Assembly: GCA_027257055.1 (NCBI GenBank)
Contig: JAPVLO010000044.1
Span: forward strand, 3,100,001-3,164,000
DNA: 64,000 bases
Source: Cephalopachus bancanus
Lineage: Eukaryota > Chordata > Mammalia > Primates > Tarsiidae
Direction: 5' to 3'
Shown in pieces: positions 1 to 12,554 of the stretch (position 1 is the stretch's first letter; each line of letters opens with the position of its first letter). Below the pieces are notes generated by a model, which had not been told where the DNA came from, did not search any database, and saw only the letters and a list, made by a program, of their open reading frames with translations. A program made the translations under genes and the position numbers.

Positions 1-118
1 GTAGAGATGAGGCCTTCCCATGTTGCCCAGGCTGGTCTTGAATCGCTGGGCTCAAGCAGTCCTCTCATCACAACCTCCCAAAGTGCTGGGATTACAGGCA
101 TGAGCCGCCACACCTGGC
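1..118 (-). repeat. Alu fragment cut by the window edge
   Basis: Left-arm part of a minus-strand element. It starts in the linker (GTAGAGATGAGGCC) and ends at the head with CACACCTGGCC. Confidence 0.9.
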
Positions 119-489
119 CTCAGACTTGGCTTTTTCACGGGAGTGCTGCATGCTTTCCATGTCAGTTCAGGGGGCATGGCCTCACCCTCTCCAGTGGCTG
201 CCATGGATCCGAGTGTGACTGTTCTGTGCTGCTAGCCGGGCGCACTGACAGGCATCTGAGTGCCGCAGACACAGCTGAGCAGACAGGCCCTGCTCATGTG
301 TGCAAGTGCTTTGGTGAATAGGACACACCCCATACATCAAGGTGTTATCAGGGACCTGGACGGAGGGTGAAGAGAGACAGGGACCCTAGCTAACAGGTTC
401 AGGATTTGGCTTTGCCCACGTTACTGAAGAATTTTCTTCCTTAGTTCAAGCCTTGTTTCATACCTGCCCTTAAACATCACCTACAAAAA
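119..489. other. Unique intergenic sequence
   Basis: No repeat, exon or motif recognised. Confidence 0.5.
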
Positions 490-771
490 GTGGGTGTACT
501 GTAATCCTAGCACTTTGGGAGGCCGAGGCGAGTGGATTGCCTGAGCCCGCAGGTTTGAGACCAGCCCAGGCAACTTGGCAAGACCTCGTCTCTACAATAA
601 AAAAATCGAAAATTAGCCAGGCATCGTAGCACATGCCTGTAGTTCTACTTAGAAGGCTGAGGCGGAAGGATCGCCGGAGCCCAGCGGGTCAACACTGGGG
701 TGACCGCGAACGTGCCACTGCACTCCAGCCTGGGTGACAGAGTGAGACTCCAACTCAAAAAGAAAAAAAAA
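490..771 (+). repeat. Strepsirrhine-type Alu, head truncated
   Basis: It begins at 'GTGGGTGTACTGTAATCC', lacking the usual first bases, and ends in GAGACTCCAACTC plus an interrupted A-tail. Confidence 0.9.
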
Positions 772-1860
772 GTGCGTTTATAGGCATCCAGTCCTTCCTT
801 GCCTTGCTGGGACATCTGTTAAGACTCTGTCATCACTTTGAGTGAAGAAACTTCTGGATTCCCAAGGGGTCACACTGGGGGGAGAGTGGGTAGGGGCTAT
901 GGAACACTGAAGAATCTCCCTGTGCCCCAAGAGTCTTTTTCCTTTGGAACTTCTTGATGTCACCGATACCTGAGGAGGGTGCTGGATGTGTTCAAGCTCC
1001 CCCGAGGTCTCTGCCCCACCACTCCCTCTTCTGGAATAGACCCTGTCCCCACGCTGCAGACCTGCCCCTGTCAGCCAAGGCCGAGCAGTCCCTGGCTCTC
1101 CCTGGGCCACTCCCAGCCTGGCTGAGCTGTGTTTGACTAGTTGAGCTGTGTTGCTCTCTCTCTCTTGCCAAGGACTGATCGAATGGGGACGTGAGAGCAG
1201 TGCCGGCTGGGAAGCCTGCTGGGGCTGGCGGGAGGCTTCCCTAGCTAGACCAGCCATGTTAGGAAGACTTCCTTCAATCATCATTGGCTGCATGTGATTT
1301 CTGGAGCCACCATAGCCACCTTGGATCACCAGGAGGGTCAACCTAAGATGCTGATTAGCATGCAGAGGATGTGGATCAGTCATGTACGGCCACAGGGACA
1401 CCGCTAAGGATCCACCCCAGAGTCCCAGGGCATTCAGCGAGCCGTGCTTGTTACTCAGAGACTGGAGTTGGCTAGTATAGGTTGGCTCAGATCTGCCTTG
1501 TGTGTCTCTTTTCCTCCAGCAATTCTAAGGACAATGGCAGGACCACAGAGGACAAGCCCTGTGTGCATGTCTGTGTCCGGCCTCTGTCTGTGCTCACTCC
1601 CCCCACCATGCTAGCACTGCATGGGTCAATACAGGCCACATGGTCGAGCCCCATTGTCAAGGCACTGGGGCTGGCAACTCCCATGAGTGGACCCTGCATG
1701 AATTTGGGGGCAGGGGCGAGGAGTACAGTCGTTGTTCCAGCCTCCTGCAGACAGCAGGGCAGCGAGATGGAAAGAATCTGCTCCCTGAGGACTGGGCTGA
1801 GTTGCGAATCAGCTAAACCTGAATCTGCCCCCACCTTGGAGTTTTTCAAGAAAAAAGAAA
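772..1860. other. Unique intergenic sequence
   Basis: Nothing recognised. Short open frames on both strands show no family resemblance. Confidence 0.5.
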
Positions 1861-2154
1861 GCCGGGCTCAGTGGCTCAGCCTGTAATCCCACGCCTTTGG
1901 GAGGCTGAGGTAAGTGGATTGCCTGAGCCCGCGGGTTCGAGACCCGCCTGGGCAACTTGGCGAGACCTCATCTCTACAATAAATCAAAAAATCAGCCGGG
2001 CGTGGTAGCGCACGCCTGTAATTCCGGCTATTCGGAAGGCTGAGGCGGAAGGATCGCCGGAGCCCAGCAGGTCGAGGCTGCGGTGGCCGGGAGCGGCCAC
2101 TGCACTCCAGTCTGGGCAACAGAGTGAGACTCCAACTCAAAAAAAAAAAAAAAA
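1861..2154 (+). repeat. Strepsirrhine-type Alu, full length
   Basis: Head GCCGGGCTCAGTGGCTCAGC at 1,861, linker with CAATAAATCAAAAAATCAGC, and right arm with AGCAGGTCGAGGCTGCGGTGG. It ends in a 16-A tail. Confidence 0.93.
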
Positions 2155-3989
2155 GAAACAGAGATTCTCACTGTTTAAGCCTTTCCAAGTTTAGGCCTTC
2201 TGTTATTTTACCCCCAAATCCCTAGCATGCTGAAACCCCCCTCTGGAGGGTGGTGGGGCTGAGACTCCAGGTCGGAGCCTCTTGCAGCGCGTTTGTGTCC
2301 TGAGCCTTTGCTTTGTCTCAGAGGATGTGATCTGACCTCCTGCCCTTCAACCCAGACCACAAGGAGCTGCGTTCTGCTTGGGGCCCGGCCTAGGAGATGG
2401 AGGGAGACAGGGCTCTGTGCTGAAGGCCCAGGGACATCCTGAGGCCACGCTTCTGAAGGCCTACTACAGCCCTGGGCATGACCTGGGGAAGGCTGACGCC
2501 CTGAGAGGCTGGACCAGTTTCCTCCAAGGAGACTGATTACCCCACTGGGGAAAGGGGCCCATGTAGTACCTCTTGCCTCAGGCTGTGAGGGGCACCACAT
2601 ACAACACTGCTCCCCCTCCAGTCTCTCCGTCTTACAGAATCTGGGCTATCTGGAGTCATCTGTCCACTGCCCTGACTCAATGTAGGCACATACCTGAGAC
2701 ATGCCAAGCTGGTGTATGGTTGGTCAAGGTCATGACAGCATCTACACCAAAGACCGCAGCTTCCCTGGGCCTCCTGTGAACAGAGAACTCAGAAGAACCC
2801 AGAAGGTCCACAGCCCATCCTGGTCCCCTTCAGGCCACTCATAGGATCTGCTCTCAAAGGGCGAGTCTGATGGATCGGCTTCTCCTGTCTTTCCCCAGTG
2901 GCAAGCACCTTGGAAGAGGGTCGACAAGCTAGGATTAGGTCAGCTGCACATAATGGAATGTGTCTTAAAGAAGGTAAAGTTTAATTCTCTCTTGCAAAAC
3001 AAGCCCAGCTATAGGCAGCCAAGGGTGGTAAGACAGTACTACCATCGGTGACCTAGGCTCCTTCTCCTTCTCTGCCCAACCAACCACAGCAATGACTTCT
3101 ATCCTCAAGGTTACTGCATGATCCAAGATGGCCGCCAGAGCTCCAGCCGTCATGACCAAGATCACAGGAAGGCAGAAAAGCAGAAGAGCAAAAAGAGGCT
3201 CCTTCCAGTTCTGTGGGTTTCCTTTAAACATCTTTCCCAGAAAGTCCCCCTCAACATTTATGCTCATTTCTCATGGGCTAGGACATAGTTCCTGGTTGCA
3301 GGGGAAGTTGAGAAGCACGCAGGCTAAAAATCATGGTTTGGTTAAGTTAGAAGAGGAAAAGAAGAGGGTGGGGAAGGCGGAGCCTGTGCCCCAAGAGTTC
3401 AGCCTCTATCTTAGGTTGAATTGTGTGTATTGGTCGCCTGAGATACGCTGGACCAAGTGTTGGACTGGACATGCCTGAGACATGGTCCCTGTTTTCAGGG
3501 GTCTGTGGTCAAGAGTGGATGGTAGACCACAGGCCAAATGGGTCTCCAGCAGTTACGAGTTACAGAGTGTTTTTAAAAAGAGCAATCTTTGAAACGTAGG
3601 AGAATTCACACCTGGAAATTTGGAGTTTCTTAAACATTTGACACTCTGGTCACATCAGGTCTGCACTCTCTCCTCATGGCCACCACTGGCTGGAGAAGTG
3701 GGTGCCCTTTCTCAGAAGGCCCCTCTCCTGTTCACTGCAGTCCCCACCAAGCTCTATGGCCTCATGCCACCCCAGGATACTTGCCTGGCTGTGGTGGGGA
3801 CCTGGGTGGGCCACTGTGTGGACAGCAAGCTGACACTGCTGAAATCACCCTTGGAGATGTGAACTCACTTAACTTGCATCTCTCAGGGAGGAAAATGACT
3901 CTGGAAATAAAAAAGCAAGCCAAACCCACACACCTTTTAGAAAGAAATCCAGTGCTCTTCTCTGATAGAGTCAGAAATGTGACAATACC
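2155..3989. other. Unique intergenic sequence
   Basis: Nothing recognised. A 100-codon minus-strand frame (2,965-3,267) with a hydrophobic stretch is discussed under rejected items. Confidence 0.45.
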
Positions 3990-4640
3990 ATTTTGCAACT
4001 TCTTTCCTTGAGATATGCCTGGCTTGTGGGGACAGGAGGCTGTCGAGGCAGCGTGTCTCTCTCCCTGGCAGGCGACCCTGTGGCAGGCCACCGGCTGCCC
4101 TACCTCGCTGAAGCGCAGCAGCTGTCGGAATCCTCCGCTGCCCAGGGACCCCAGCTCCGGCTCGGCTCGGCTTACCTCGGAGCAGAGGCCCCTCGTTAGT
4201 GCTTGTGCCTTTCTCGCAGGCTGCCCTGGAAACCTTTCTCTCGAGCCCTGGGCCGCATATCTTGCTGGAAGCCCCCTCGCCTCGCTCCAGCGTGTCCGCC
4301 TGGCAGAGACAGCCCCGGAGCCCGCACCAGCCGGCAGCGCCGGCCCTTTCTGGGTGGCCTCCCCTCCTGCCCAGCCCAAGGGCGTCTCGCCGCTATAAAT
4401 TGAGTAAATTGAAAATGTTACTGAGGGTTGGAGATAAAAGAGAGAGCTGGGTGTCTCCATGAATAAAACATGGGAGGGAGGCCATTTCTTGGAAAAATAG
4501 AGAGAATAAATTGCAGCAGATCAATTTTATCTAATTTCTTGGCTGAGCTTCTGACATGCAAATGAGCGTGCTCATAATTTATGAGTGAGCCAAGGAGATT
4601 ACTAGGGGAGGGCGTTCTTGTGGAGGAAGGGGGGCATGAC
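3990..4640. promoter_or_regulatory. Candidate regulatory element: CpG-containing block plus octamer and AT palindrome
   Basis: A CpG-richer stretch (4,030-4,390) ends in CGCTATAAATTGAG. An AT-rich part follows with the octamer ATGCAAAT (4,556-4,563) and the near-palindrome CTCATAATTTATGAG (4,571-4,585). It is not repeat-derived. Enhancer function is inferred from texture and motifs only. Confidence 0.3.
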
Positions 4641-5073
4641 CACGGCTTGAGCAAATGTCCACTTGGCTTTTTCTCCTGAAAGCCTAAAGATTTAGACATC
4701 TTCCTGGGGAGGGCAGAAGCCAGGGCAGAGTAATGCCAGATGCCTGGCCTGTGTGTGGGGCCAGTTCCTCTGGTCATGCACTCGCTGTCCCAACCACACC
4801 ACTGACCAACCTTGACCCCAGTGGGCAAGATCAGGCCACCAGACCTTTTCTCAGCCAGTTCTCATTTTCCAGCCTCCTGTTTTGCCAGCCAGATTCCCTC
4901 AGGACCTTTGGTTTCAGCCCAAGTCTCACCTGGTAGGTCCCATCCGAACTCACGCTTCCCTCTGTGCTCTGAAACCCTCTGGAGGAGAGGGACACCTGCC
5001 TTTCTTCACAGGTGGCCCATTGGCCCAGTCCTGCCTACCAGCCTGAGCAATGACACAAAAAAGTGTGAGTTGG
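4641..5073. other. Unique intergenic sequence
   Basis: Nothing recognised. Confidence 0.5.
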
Positions 5074-5360
5074 GGCCAGGCTTGGCGGCTCAGCCTGCAA
5101 TCCCAGCACTTTGGGAGGCCGAGGCAAGTGGATTGCCTGATCCCACGGGGTCAAGACCAGCCTGGGCAATATGGTGAGACCTTGTTTCTACAATAAATCA
5201 AAAAATTAGCCGAGTGTGGTAGTGTGTGCCTGTAGTTCTGGCTACTTGGAAGGCTGAGGCGGAAGGATTGCCAGAGCCCAGCAGATGGACGCTAGGGTGG
5301 CCGTGAATGTGCCACTGCACTCCAGCCTGGGTGACAGAGACTCCAACTAAAAAAAAAAAA
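5074..5360 (+). repeat. Strepsirrhine-type Alu with target-site duplication
   Basis: The flanks AAAAAGTGTGAGTTGG and AAAAAGTATGAGTTGG differ at one base, giving a clear target-site duplication. Confidence 0.95.
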
Positions 5361-5980
5361 GTATGAGTTGGCTGCCAGCATTTACAAAGTTGGTAGCTCT
5401 CCCACCTCCTTTAAGATGTCTGACTTCTGTGGAAAGATCAAGACATCTGGTTACACAGGCTTGCATCTTTGCTGACAACAGTCTGGAATCGATGTAGCCA
5501 CTGGCCCTTCAGGCAGAGCCTGTTTGCCCCATTTGCCCCATCAGACCTTACCCGCCCCTATTGCCTTTCTGGCCCTGACGCCAATGTCATTTGCCACTGG
5601 TTATTGACTTAGCATGGTTGTTTTCATACAGTGCAGTTAATGGGAAAGTGAAATATCTCTTTCTCGTAATGCTAACAAAATGGGAAGGTTAGAGGTTAGG
5701 GTTAGAGGCTAAAGAGTAGGTTTCAAGAGGGAGAGGGTGAGCATCTTTTTTTTGGTGGAGTGACTGATGGCCCTGTGGTGAGCATGGGAAAATGGTGGGG
5801 GGGAAGGCGTGTGCCAGGCTGCATCTGCTCTGCATTCCCACAAGGCCCTGAAGGGCTAGAGTGTGCAGCCTTTGTCTTTTCCTTCTAGCTCCAGGTTCTG
5901 GAACCACAGTGACTCAGAGCTGGAGGAACTTGGAGGAGTATCCAAGGCCCTGGCCAAGCCCTAGGGGTCACTCGGGAGCC
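5361..5980. other. Unique intergenic sequence
   Basis: Nothing recognised beyond short poly-T and poly-G runs near 5,748 and 5,797. Confidence 0.5.
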
Positions 5981-6384
5981 TGTTGTGGACAGAATGTTTG
6001 TGCCTCCCAAAAATGTATATGCTGCAGCCCCAACCCCCAGCGTGACGGTATCAGAGTTGGAGTCTTTGGATGGCATCAGGTTCAGATGAGGCATGAGGGA
6101 GGGCGTGGCCTTCATGACAGGGTTAGCGCCCCTTGTGGGTGTTTCTTCAGAAGAGGAGGAAGAGGCACCAGAGCCTTCTCCCTCTGCCATGTGAGGACAC
6201 AGCAAGAGGAGGCCATCGGCCACCCAGGAGGACAGCCCTCACCAGAACCTGACCGAGCGGCACCCTGATCTTGGTTTTCCCACCTCTAGAACTGTGAGAA
6301 AATAAACATGTATTGTTTGAGCCACCCAGTCCATGGTGTTTCGTTATAGCATAACAGTGACAGCAGCCTGGATTGATTAGGACA
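5981..6384 (+). mobile_element. MST-type MaLR solo LTR
   Basis: It begins TGTTGTGGACAGAATGTTTG and ends GATTAGGACA. Key landmarks are CCATGTGAGGACACAGCAAG, ACTGTGAGAAAATAAACATG (polyadenylation signal near 6,300) and GAGCCACCCAGTCCATGG. This is an old non-autonomous retrovirus-like LTR with no coding capacity. Confidence 0.8.
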
Positions 6385-6394
6385 GAACCCACAA

Positions 6395-6530
6395 GAGAGG
6401 TTCTACTTCCACTTTACAGATGAGGAAACTGAGGCACAGAGAGCTCAGAAATGTGTGCAGCACAGTTGGTTAGTTGGAAGAGACTGGATTTAAACTCAGT
6501 TCTACCTGGCTTGAAAGCCCAACTTCACCA
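6395..6530 (+). repeat. MIR element
   Basis: TTTACAGATGAGGAAACTGAGG and GGATTTAAACTCAG are MIR core landmarks. Confidence 0.7.
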
Positions 6531-6679
6531 GTGTCCTCCAGGCCTCTGATGACCTCTTTCTTGGTCCACCAGGATGGCAAATCTTTTCATCAAAACACCT
6601 TACTAACCGTGTGCTTTCTAAAACTTTGAACGGGGCTGGAACACACATGGCACCACATGGTCTGTGCCCTCTCACCATT

Positions 6680-7060
6680 CCTCAAGACACTCCCTTCTAT
6701 TCTTCAGACTCCTCCAAAAAGCAGGGGCCACACGCTCAGGCCCCTGCCAGGCATTGGCCGAGCTCAGTGACCCTGCCCCTTGGTCTTTGCACAGCTCTTT
6801 CTTCCCCCAGATCCTCACAGTTCTGCTTCTTTCTTTTTGCTGCGGTCTCGGTCACCTCTTCTAAGCAGCCTCCCTGTCACTTGTGGCACTGTGCTTGTAG
6901 GACTCATGTCCTCTGGAGTCAACGTGTTTATTTATTTGCTTTTGTGTATCATCTCTCTCACCCTGGGAATGGTGCTCTGCGGGGCAGAGACCCACTCTCT
7001 CGTTGCCGTACCCCATATCTGCACCTGGCAGGTGCTCAGTAAGTATTGGAAGAATGAAGG
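6680..7060 (+). repeat. L2-like fragment
   Basis: CTTGGTCTTTGCACAGC, ATCATCTCTCTCACC and GGTGCTCAGTAAGTATTGG match the L2 3'-end layout. Confidence 0.5.
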
Positions 7061-7931
7061 GAAAGGGGCGGATCCTGGTGTCACACCCCGAGGAGCCTCC
7101 CTCAGGCTGGGCGCTGGGAAAGAGGGTCTGTAGCTGGGGCGAGGCGCTGGCACGCGGCCTGGAGCTTCGCGGGAGGCCTTGCTACCCCCCACCAGGGCAT
7201 CGGGATATGGAATGACTTGCCTCCGGTGCAGGGACAGCGGCAACCCAGGACCCCAGGAGAAGAGGTTGTGGTAAGGGGTGTCAACAGCCGGGAGGGCCAA
7301 GGGTGAGGTCTGGGTGTCTCCTTCATCACTCCCAGGGCGTCCTCATGGCAGCAGTGAGGATCAGAGCATGCCAGAGTGCAGGACTGGGAGGGAAACTGAG
7401 GCTCAGGGAGGGAACCCTTCGCCTGAGTCACGGCAGGTCTGTGTGGACACAGAGGAATCTGCTGGGGGTCGAGTCTACACCTCTGAGAGTTGAGAGACGC
7501 TGGTGCTGTCATTTCTGAGTCTCTGGATGAAGACAAAGGAGAAATTCACAAACAGGGCTTCAAATACTGGGGTGTATTTAAAATTCTTGCATTGAATAAA
7601 CTAACATTGTAATACATTTAAAAATTATCATGTAATTGTGATTGTATTACATGATTATGCTCTTCAGAAGATAATCACAGTATTTAGAAAGAGTGGTCAA
7701 TTCCTGGGTCCTGCAGGGGTGGTCTGGGAGCAATGGACAGCACTGCAGGATAGACACGGTCATTTTTATTTATTTGTACAGCGGGTCTCTGTGACTACAT
7801 GGAAGCCCACTAGGAGATCCTTCAGAGCCTGACGTTGTGGCAGAGGTCACATGGTCTCCCTGGGATAGGCCCAGGCCAGACAATTCAGGATCCCACTTGG
7901 AGTGCGATTAATAGATCCCTCTAAGCCTCTG
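7061..7931. other. Unique intergenic sequence
   Basis: A slightly CpG-richer patch lies at 7,085-7,200. No exon or repeat recognised. Confidence 0.45.
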
Positions 7932-8233
7932 ATTTTTTTTTTTTTTTTTTTTTGAGTCAGAGTCTCACTCTGTTGCCAAGGCTGGAGTGCAGTGGCACGC
8001 TCACGGGCACCACAGCCTCGATCTACTGGGATCAAGTGATCCTTCCACCTCAGCCTTCCAAGTAGCTGGAACTACAGGCATGCACCACCACACCCAGCTA
8101 ATTTTTTGATTTATTGTAGAGATGAGGTCTTGCCAAGTTGCCCAGACTGGTCTTGAACTCTGGGCTCAGTCAATCCTCTCCCCTCAGCCTCCCAAAGTGT
8201 TGGGATTGCAGGTGTGAGCCACCATGCCTGGCT
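7932..8233 (-). repeat. Strepsirrhine-type Alu
   Basis: A T21 tract opens the element on this strand, and AGCCTCTG flanks both ends. The body is more diverged than the youngest copies. Confidence 0.92.
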
Positions 8234-8484
8234 AGCCTCTGTTTTCTGATCTAAAAAATGGGCACACTCCTTAGTGTGGGCTGGTGTGGGTCTTTGTGTG
8301 AGCCCTGGGCTCACCGCATAACTTGGATCTCCCGCAGCTCGTGCTCTCTATACAGCACGTCCTGCCCCATAAGCTCATCTCTGGAAGGGTTTCAGACTCT
8401 TTGTGAAGAGACTTTGAACGCAAAAATGGGATTTTTCTTCCCAAATCTGTTCCTTGGGGAAAGTCTTCAAAGAGAATTCTGGTA

Positions 8485-8590
8485 ATTTCCCATTATAAAA
8501 TTTTATGTGCAATTACAAACAACGAACTGTGAGCATTAATTGGGCAGACTGGGAGGTTTTCTGTTTTTAAATCACAGACTATTTAAAATC
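8485..8590. other. Short AT-rich unique block, conserved-looking
   Basis: CCATTATAAAATTTTATGTGCAATTAC and GAGCATTAATTGGG occur in unique DNA. TAAT cores suggest a possible homeodomain element; the evidence is weak. Confidence 0.2.
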
Positions 8591-8882
8591 CTTCCAGATC
8601 ATGAGAACTGACCTGAGTAAATGAGTTTCCCAAGGCAGCCCCAGCAGCCGCTCACCCCTAGGGGTCCCCTTGCTCTGTCTTGGATTCTCCAGGAAAGGTG
8701 GCCACCCCTGCACATAGCAGGGTGGCTGGGTGACAGGCTTCCCAGTTCTTTCAGCCCACATGTGTGCTTGTGCTTGAATATCAGTTTTCAACCCAGTCAG
8801 CCTGCCTGGCACAGAGTAGGCCTGCATCCTTCCAACTTTCCTTCTTTCCTTCCTTTCATCTACATATACATCCATTCATCTT

Positions 8883-8932
8883 TCCATTTATATAACTGCT
8901 CATCCATCCATCCATCCATCTATCTTTCCAAA
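8883..8932 (+). repeat. (ATCC)n tetranucleotide repeat
   Basis: About five CATC units (CATCCATCCATCCATCCATC) follow related TCCATTCATC/TTCC-rich sequence. The array is short and degenerate. Confidence 0.75.
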
Positions 8933-8934
8933 CA

Positions 8935-9720
8935 ATATTTGTTGGGTACCTACCATATGCCAAGCACTGGGCATAGAGACATGAACAAAACAGACAAAAA
9001 TCCCTCCCCTCCTGAAGCCACCATTTTAACAAGGGAGACAGAGACAGTAAATACACTAAATAAAAACATTATACGTAGCTGGGCTCGGTGGCTCAGCCTG
9101 TAATCCCAGCACTTTGGGAGGCTGAGGTGAATGGATTGCCTGAGCCCATGGGTTCGAGACCCGCCTGGGCAACTTGGCAAGACCTCATCTCTACAGTAAA
9201 TCAAAAAATTAGCTGGGTGTGGTAGCGTGTAGTTCCAGCTACTTGGAAGGCTAAGGCAGAAGGATCGCTGGAGCCCAGCAGGTCGAGGCTGCGGTGGCCA
9301 GGAGCAGCCACTGTACTCCAGTCTGGGTGATGGAGTGAGACTCCAACTCAAAAAAAAAAACCAACAAAAAAAATTATACGTTATATTAGAAGGTAATAAA
9401 TGCTTTGGAGAGAAACGAACTGGGGATGGGAGATGGGCTAGGGAGGGAGAGGGCACAGAGGGGCTGCAGGTCACACAGGATGGCCAGAGCAGGCCTCCCT
9501 GAGAATGCGGTATTTGAGCAAAGTTTGGAAAAGGCCAGGAACAAGCCAGGAGGAATCCGGGTGGAGGTGTTTGAGGAAGAAGAACAGAGGGAGTGTGAAG
9601 TCTCCATGGGAGGCAAAGGAGAACAGGGCAGCCCTGGGAGGCCTGTTCACCCTTGTAAGAACTTTGGGCCTGTACTCTGAGAGAAATGGGAGCCATTGCC
9701 GGTTCCAAACAGAGAGGTGC
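8935..9720 (+). repeat. Ancient interspersed repeat, split by an Alu
   Basis: GGTACCTACCATATGCCAAGCACTGGG, GAACAAAACAGACAAAAATCCC, then after the Alu GAAGGTAATAAATGC, GCCTCCCTGAGAATGC and AAGAACTTTGGGCC. It has the wording of a common old mammalian repeat (L2/MIR age); the family was not assigned. Confidence 0.55.
9078..9373 (+). repeat. Strepsirrhine-type Alu inside an older repeat
   Basis: Flanks ATTATACGTA and ATTATACGTTA. It interrupts the ancient repeat recorded at 8,935-9,720. Confidence 0.93.
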
Positions 9721-9744
9721 TGTACACCAGTCTACTTTTTTTTT

Positions 9745-10138
9745 TCCCCAAAGTTTTCAAACAAATTTCATTAGAGAAGGAAGAGAAGAGATAGACATGC
9801 CAGAGAAACTGCCCCTTTTGCTCTTTACAATAGACCTGGTATACCTTCACAATGATTGACGTGCTAAAGAGGGTGGAGCCTAGATAACTGCTACTCTCTC
9901 CGGCTCTGATGGGAAGAGGGGTGGTCTTATGATAATTCCTATGGTTTTGATAACTTAAAAGGTGGGGTTGAGACTTTACCTTCAACAGGGAACCTGAAGG
10001 ATCTTTAGTTATTATGAGCTGAAAGATTGGGCTGTCCTATTCTTACATCAGATGGGATTTTGTTTTTAATTTGTTGAGGGGATGGAGTAGGCTGCCAGCA
10101 TGGCCTGTAGTAAAATGCAATTTAAAAAATGTCTAAAG
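9745..10138 (-). mobile_element. LTR-like fragment, copy A
   Basis: AAAGTTTTCAAACAAATTTC and TTAGAGAAGGAAGAGAAGAG recur at 11,409. On the minus strand this reads like an LTR end with a decayed polyadenylation signal. The family was not identified. Confidence 0.35.
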
Positions 10139-10413
10139 CCGGGTTCGGTGGCTCAGCCTGTAATCCCAGCACTTTGGGAGGCTGAGGTGAGTGGATTGCC
10201 TGAGCCCGCGGGTTCGAGACCCACTCGGGCAGGTGAGACCTCATCTCTACAATAAATCAAAAAAATTAGCCGGGCGTGGTAGCGTGCGCCTGTAGTTCCA
10301 GCTACTTGGAAGGCTAAGACGGAAGGATCGCCGGAGCCCAGCAGGTCGAGGCTGGGCAACAGCCTCCAGTCTGGGCAACAGAGTGAGACTCCAACTCAAA
10401 AAAAAAAAAAAAA
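10139..10413 (+). repeat. Strepsirrhine-type Alu
   Basis: Slightly shortened in the right arm (GAGGCTGGGCAACAGCCTCC). Its A-tail abuts the next Alu with no spacer. Confidence 0.92.
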
Positions 10414-10899
<486 letters not shown>

Positions 10900-11399
10900 T
10901 TCTGGCCGCTTCCCAAAACCTACCTATGGGAAACTTATCTAAGTCTAACCTGTGCTAGCTACCCTGCCTCAACTCCTGTTTAGAGATTTTCGATCCCATA
11001 GTCATATGGGGTGCTGAGGGGTGCAGGTCAGTCTTCTGTAGTTTCTTCAAAGCTGGCAGTGGGCGTGGTCCTGTCTAGCCAGAGATCAAAAATCTCTTCC
11101 TGTCTGATCTAAGGTATCCAGGTCTGTTTCAGCAGTGGCATCGTTTGCAGGCACTGAATAGAATCCTTGCATGACCATCACGTGTGCATGAAATTGCTGA
11201 ATTAAGACCATACTTTACTTATTTATGGAAAAAAAACTATAAATTGCTCCTCCAAGAAAAATATTTTTCTTTTGACTAGACCACATGGTGCCAGCGATTG
11301 CTAAGCTTTAGGCCTGCACATTGGGCACCAGATGATGCCGGGTGGGATGTGGTACAAAACCTGTGGATTCTTTGGCTCATTCCTAAAATGAATTTTAGG
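10900..11399. other. Unassigned sequence between the two LTR-like fragments
   Basis: It could be a decayed interior of an LTR element or unique DNA. No reading frame of note. Confidence 0.3.
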
Positions 11400-11500
11400 G
11401 TGGCCAGCAAAGTTTTCAAACAAAGTTTATTAGAGAAGGAAAAGAGAAGAGGTAGAAAGACATGTCAGAGCTGGCATGGGTGAGAGAAAGTGCCCGACCT
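11400..11500 (-). mobile_element. LTR-like fragment, copy B
   Basis: AAAGTTTTCAAACAAAGTTTAT matches copy A. The minus strand reads CTCTAATAAACTTTG, a well-placed AATAAA signal as in many LTRs. Confidence 0.35.
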
Positions 11501-11511
11501 GCTGCTGCTGC

Positions 11512-11802
11512 TTTTTTTTTTTTTTTTTTGAGTTGGTGTCTCACTCTGTTGCCCAGGCTGGAGTGCAGTGGCACACTCACGGCCACCCCAGCGTCAGCCT
11601 GCTGTGCTCTGGGGATCCTTCCGCCTCAGCCTTCCAACTAGCTGGAACTACAGGTGCACACCACCATGCCTAGCTAATTTTTGATTTATTGTTAAGATCA
11701 GGTCTTGCCAAGTTACCCAGGCTGACCTCGAACCTGTGGGCTCAGGCAATCCACTCACCTCAGCCTCCCAAAGTGCTGGGATTGCAGGCTGAGCCACTGT
11801 GG
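11512..11802 (-). repeat. Strepsirrhine-type Alu
   Basis: T19 tract, then GAGTTGGTGTCTCACTCTG. It is preceded by a GCT trinucleotide run. Confidence 0.92.
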
Positions 11803-11976
11803 TCTGCTTCTTAAGAGGACTTCTCTGGATGCTGGGCTGAGGAGAGAACCGCTCTGTTCATCACAGCCATTGGCCACACATGGCTGTTGAGTGCTTTGTG
11901 TGACTCGTCTGGACTGAGATGTGTTGTGTGTACCAACAGACTGCAGGTTAAACACTCACTGTGAAACAAAAGAAAG

Positions 11977-12252
11977 CACCGGGCACAGTGGCTCACTCCT
12001 ATAATCCCAGGACTTTGAGAGGCCAAGGCAGGAGGATTGCTTGATCACAGGACTTTGAGACCAGCCTAGGCAACAGAGTGAGACCTAATCTCTACAAAAA
12101 GTTTTAAAAAATTAGCCAGGCATGGTGGCATGCACCTGTAGTCCCTGCTACTCAGGAGGCTGAGGCGGAAAGATCACCTGAACCCAGGAGGTTAAGACTA
12201 CAGTAGTTGTGCCTGGGTGACAGAGTGACACTCTGACTCAAAATTTAAAAAG
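11977..12252 (+). repeat. Older AluJ-like element
   Basis: It lacks the strepsirrhine linker signature (it reads TCTACAAAAAGTTTTAAAAAATTAGCC). The tail is mutated, and a GCAAAC duplication is shared with the next Alu. Confidence 0.88.
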
Positions 12253-12257
12253 CAAAC

Positions 12258-12554
12258 TTTTTTTTTTTTTTTTTTTTGAGTTGGAGTCTCACTCTGTCGC
12301 CCAGACTGGAGTGCAGTGGCCCTTCCGGCCACCACAGCCTCGACCTGCTGGGCTCTGGCGATCCTTCCGCCTCAGCCTTCCAAGTAGCTGGAACTACAGG
12401 CGCGTGCTACCACGCCCGGCTAAGTTTTGATTTGTTGTAGAGATGAGGTCTCATCAACTTGCCCAGGCGGGTCTCGAACCTGCGGGCTCAGGCAATCCAC
12501 TCACCTCAGCCTCCCAAAGTGCTGGGATTACAGGCTGAGCCACGGAGCCCGGCC
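12258..12554 (-). repeat. Strepsirrhine-type Alu, head-to-tail with an AluJ
   Basis: It inserted at the tail of the AluJ-like copy, with GCAAAC on both sides. With its neighbour it forms an inverted Alu pair. Confidence 0.93.

Noticed and set aside
2965..3267. 100-codon minus-strand frame with a Leu/Val-rich hydrophobic segment
   Set aside because: It looks like a membrane segment, but I recognise no family. No splice, promoter or poly-A context is visible and chance is likely.
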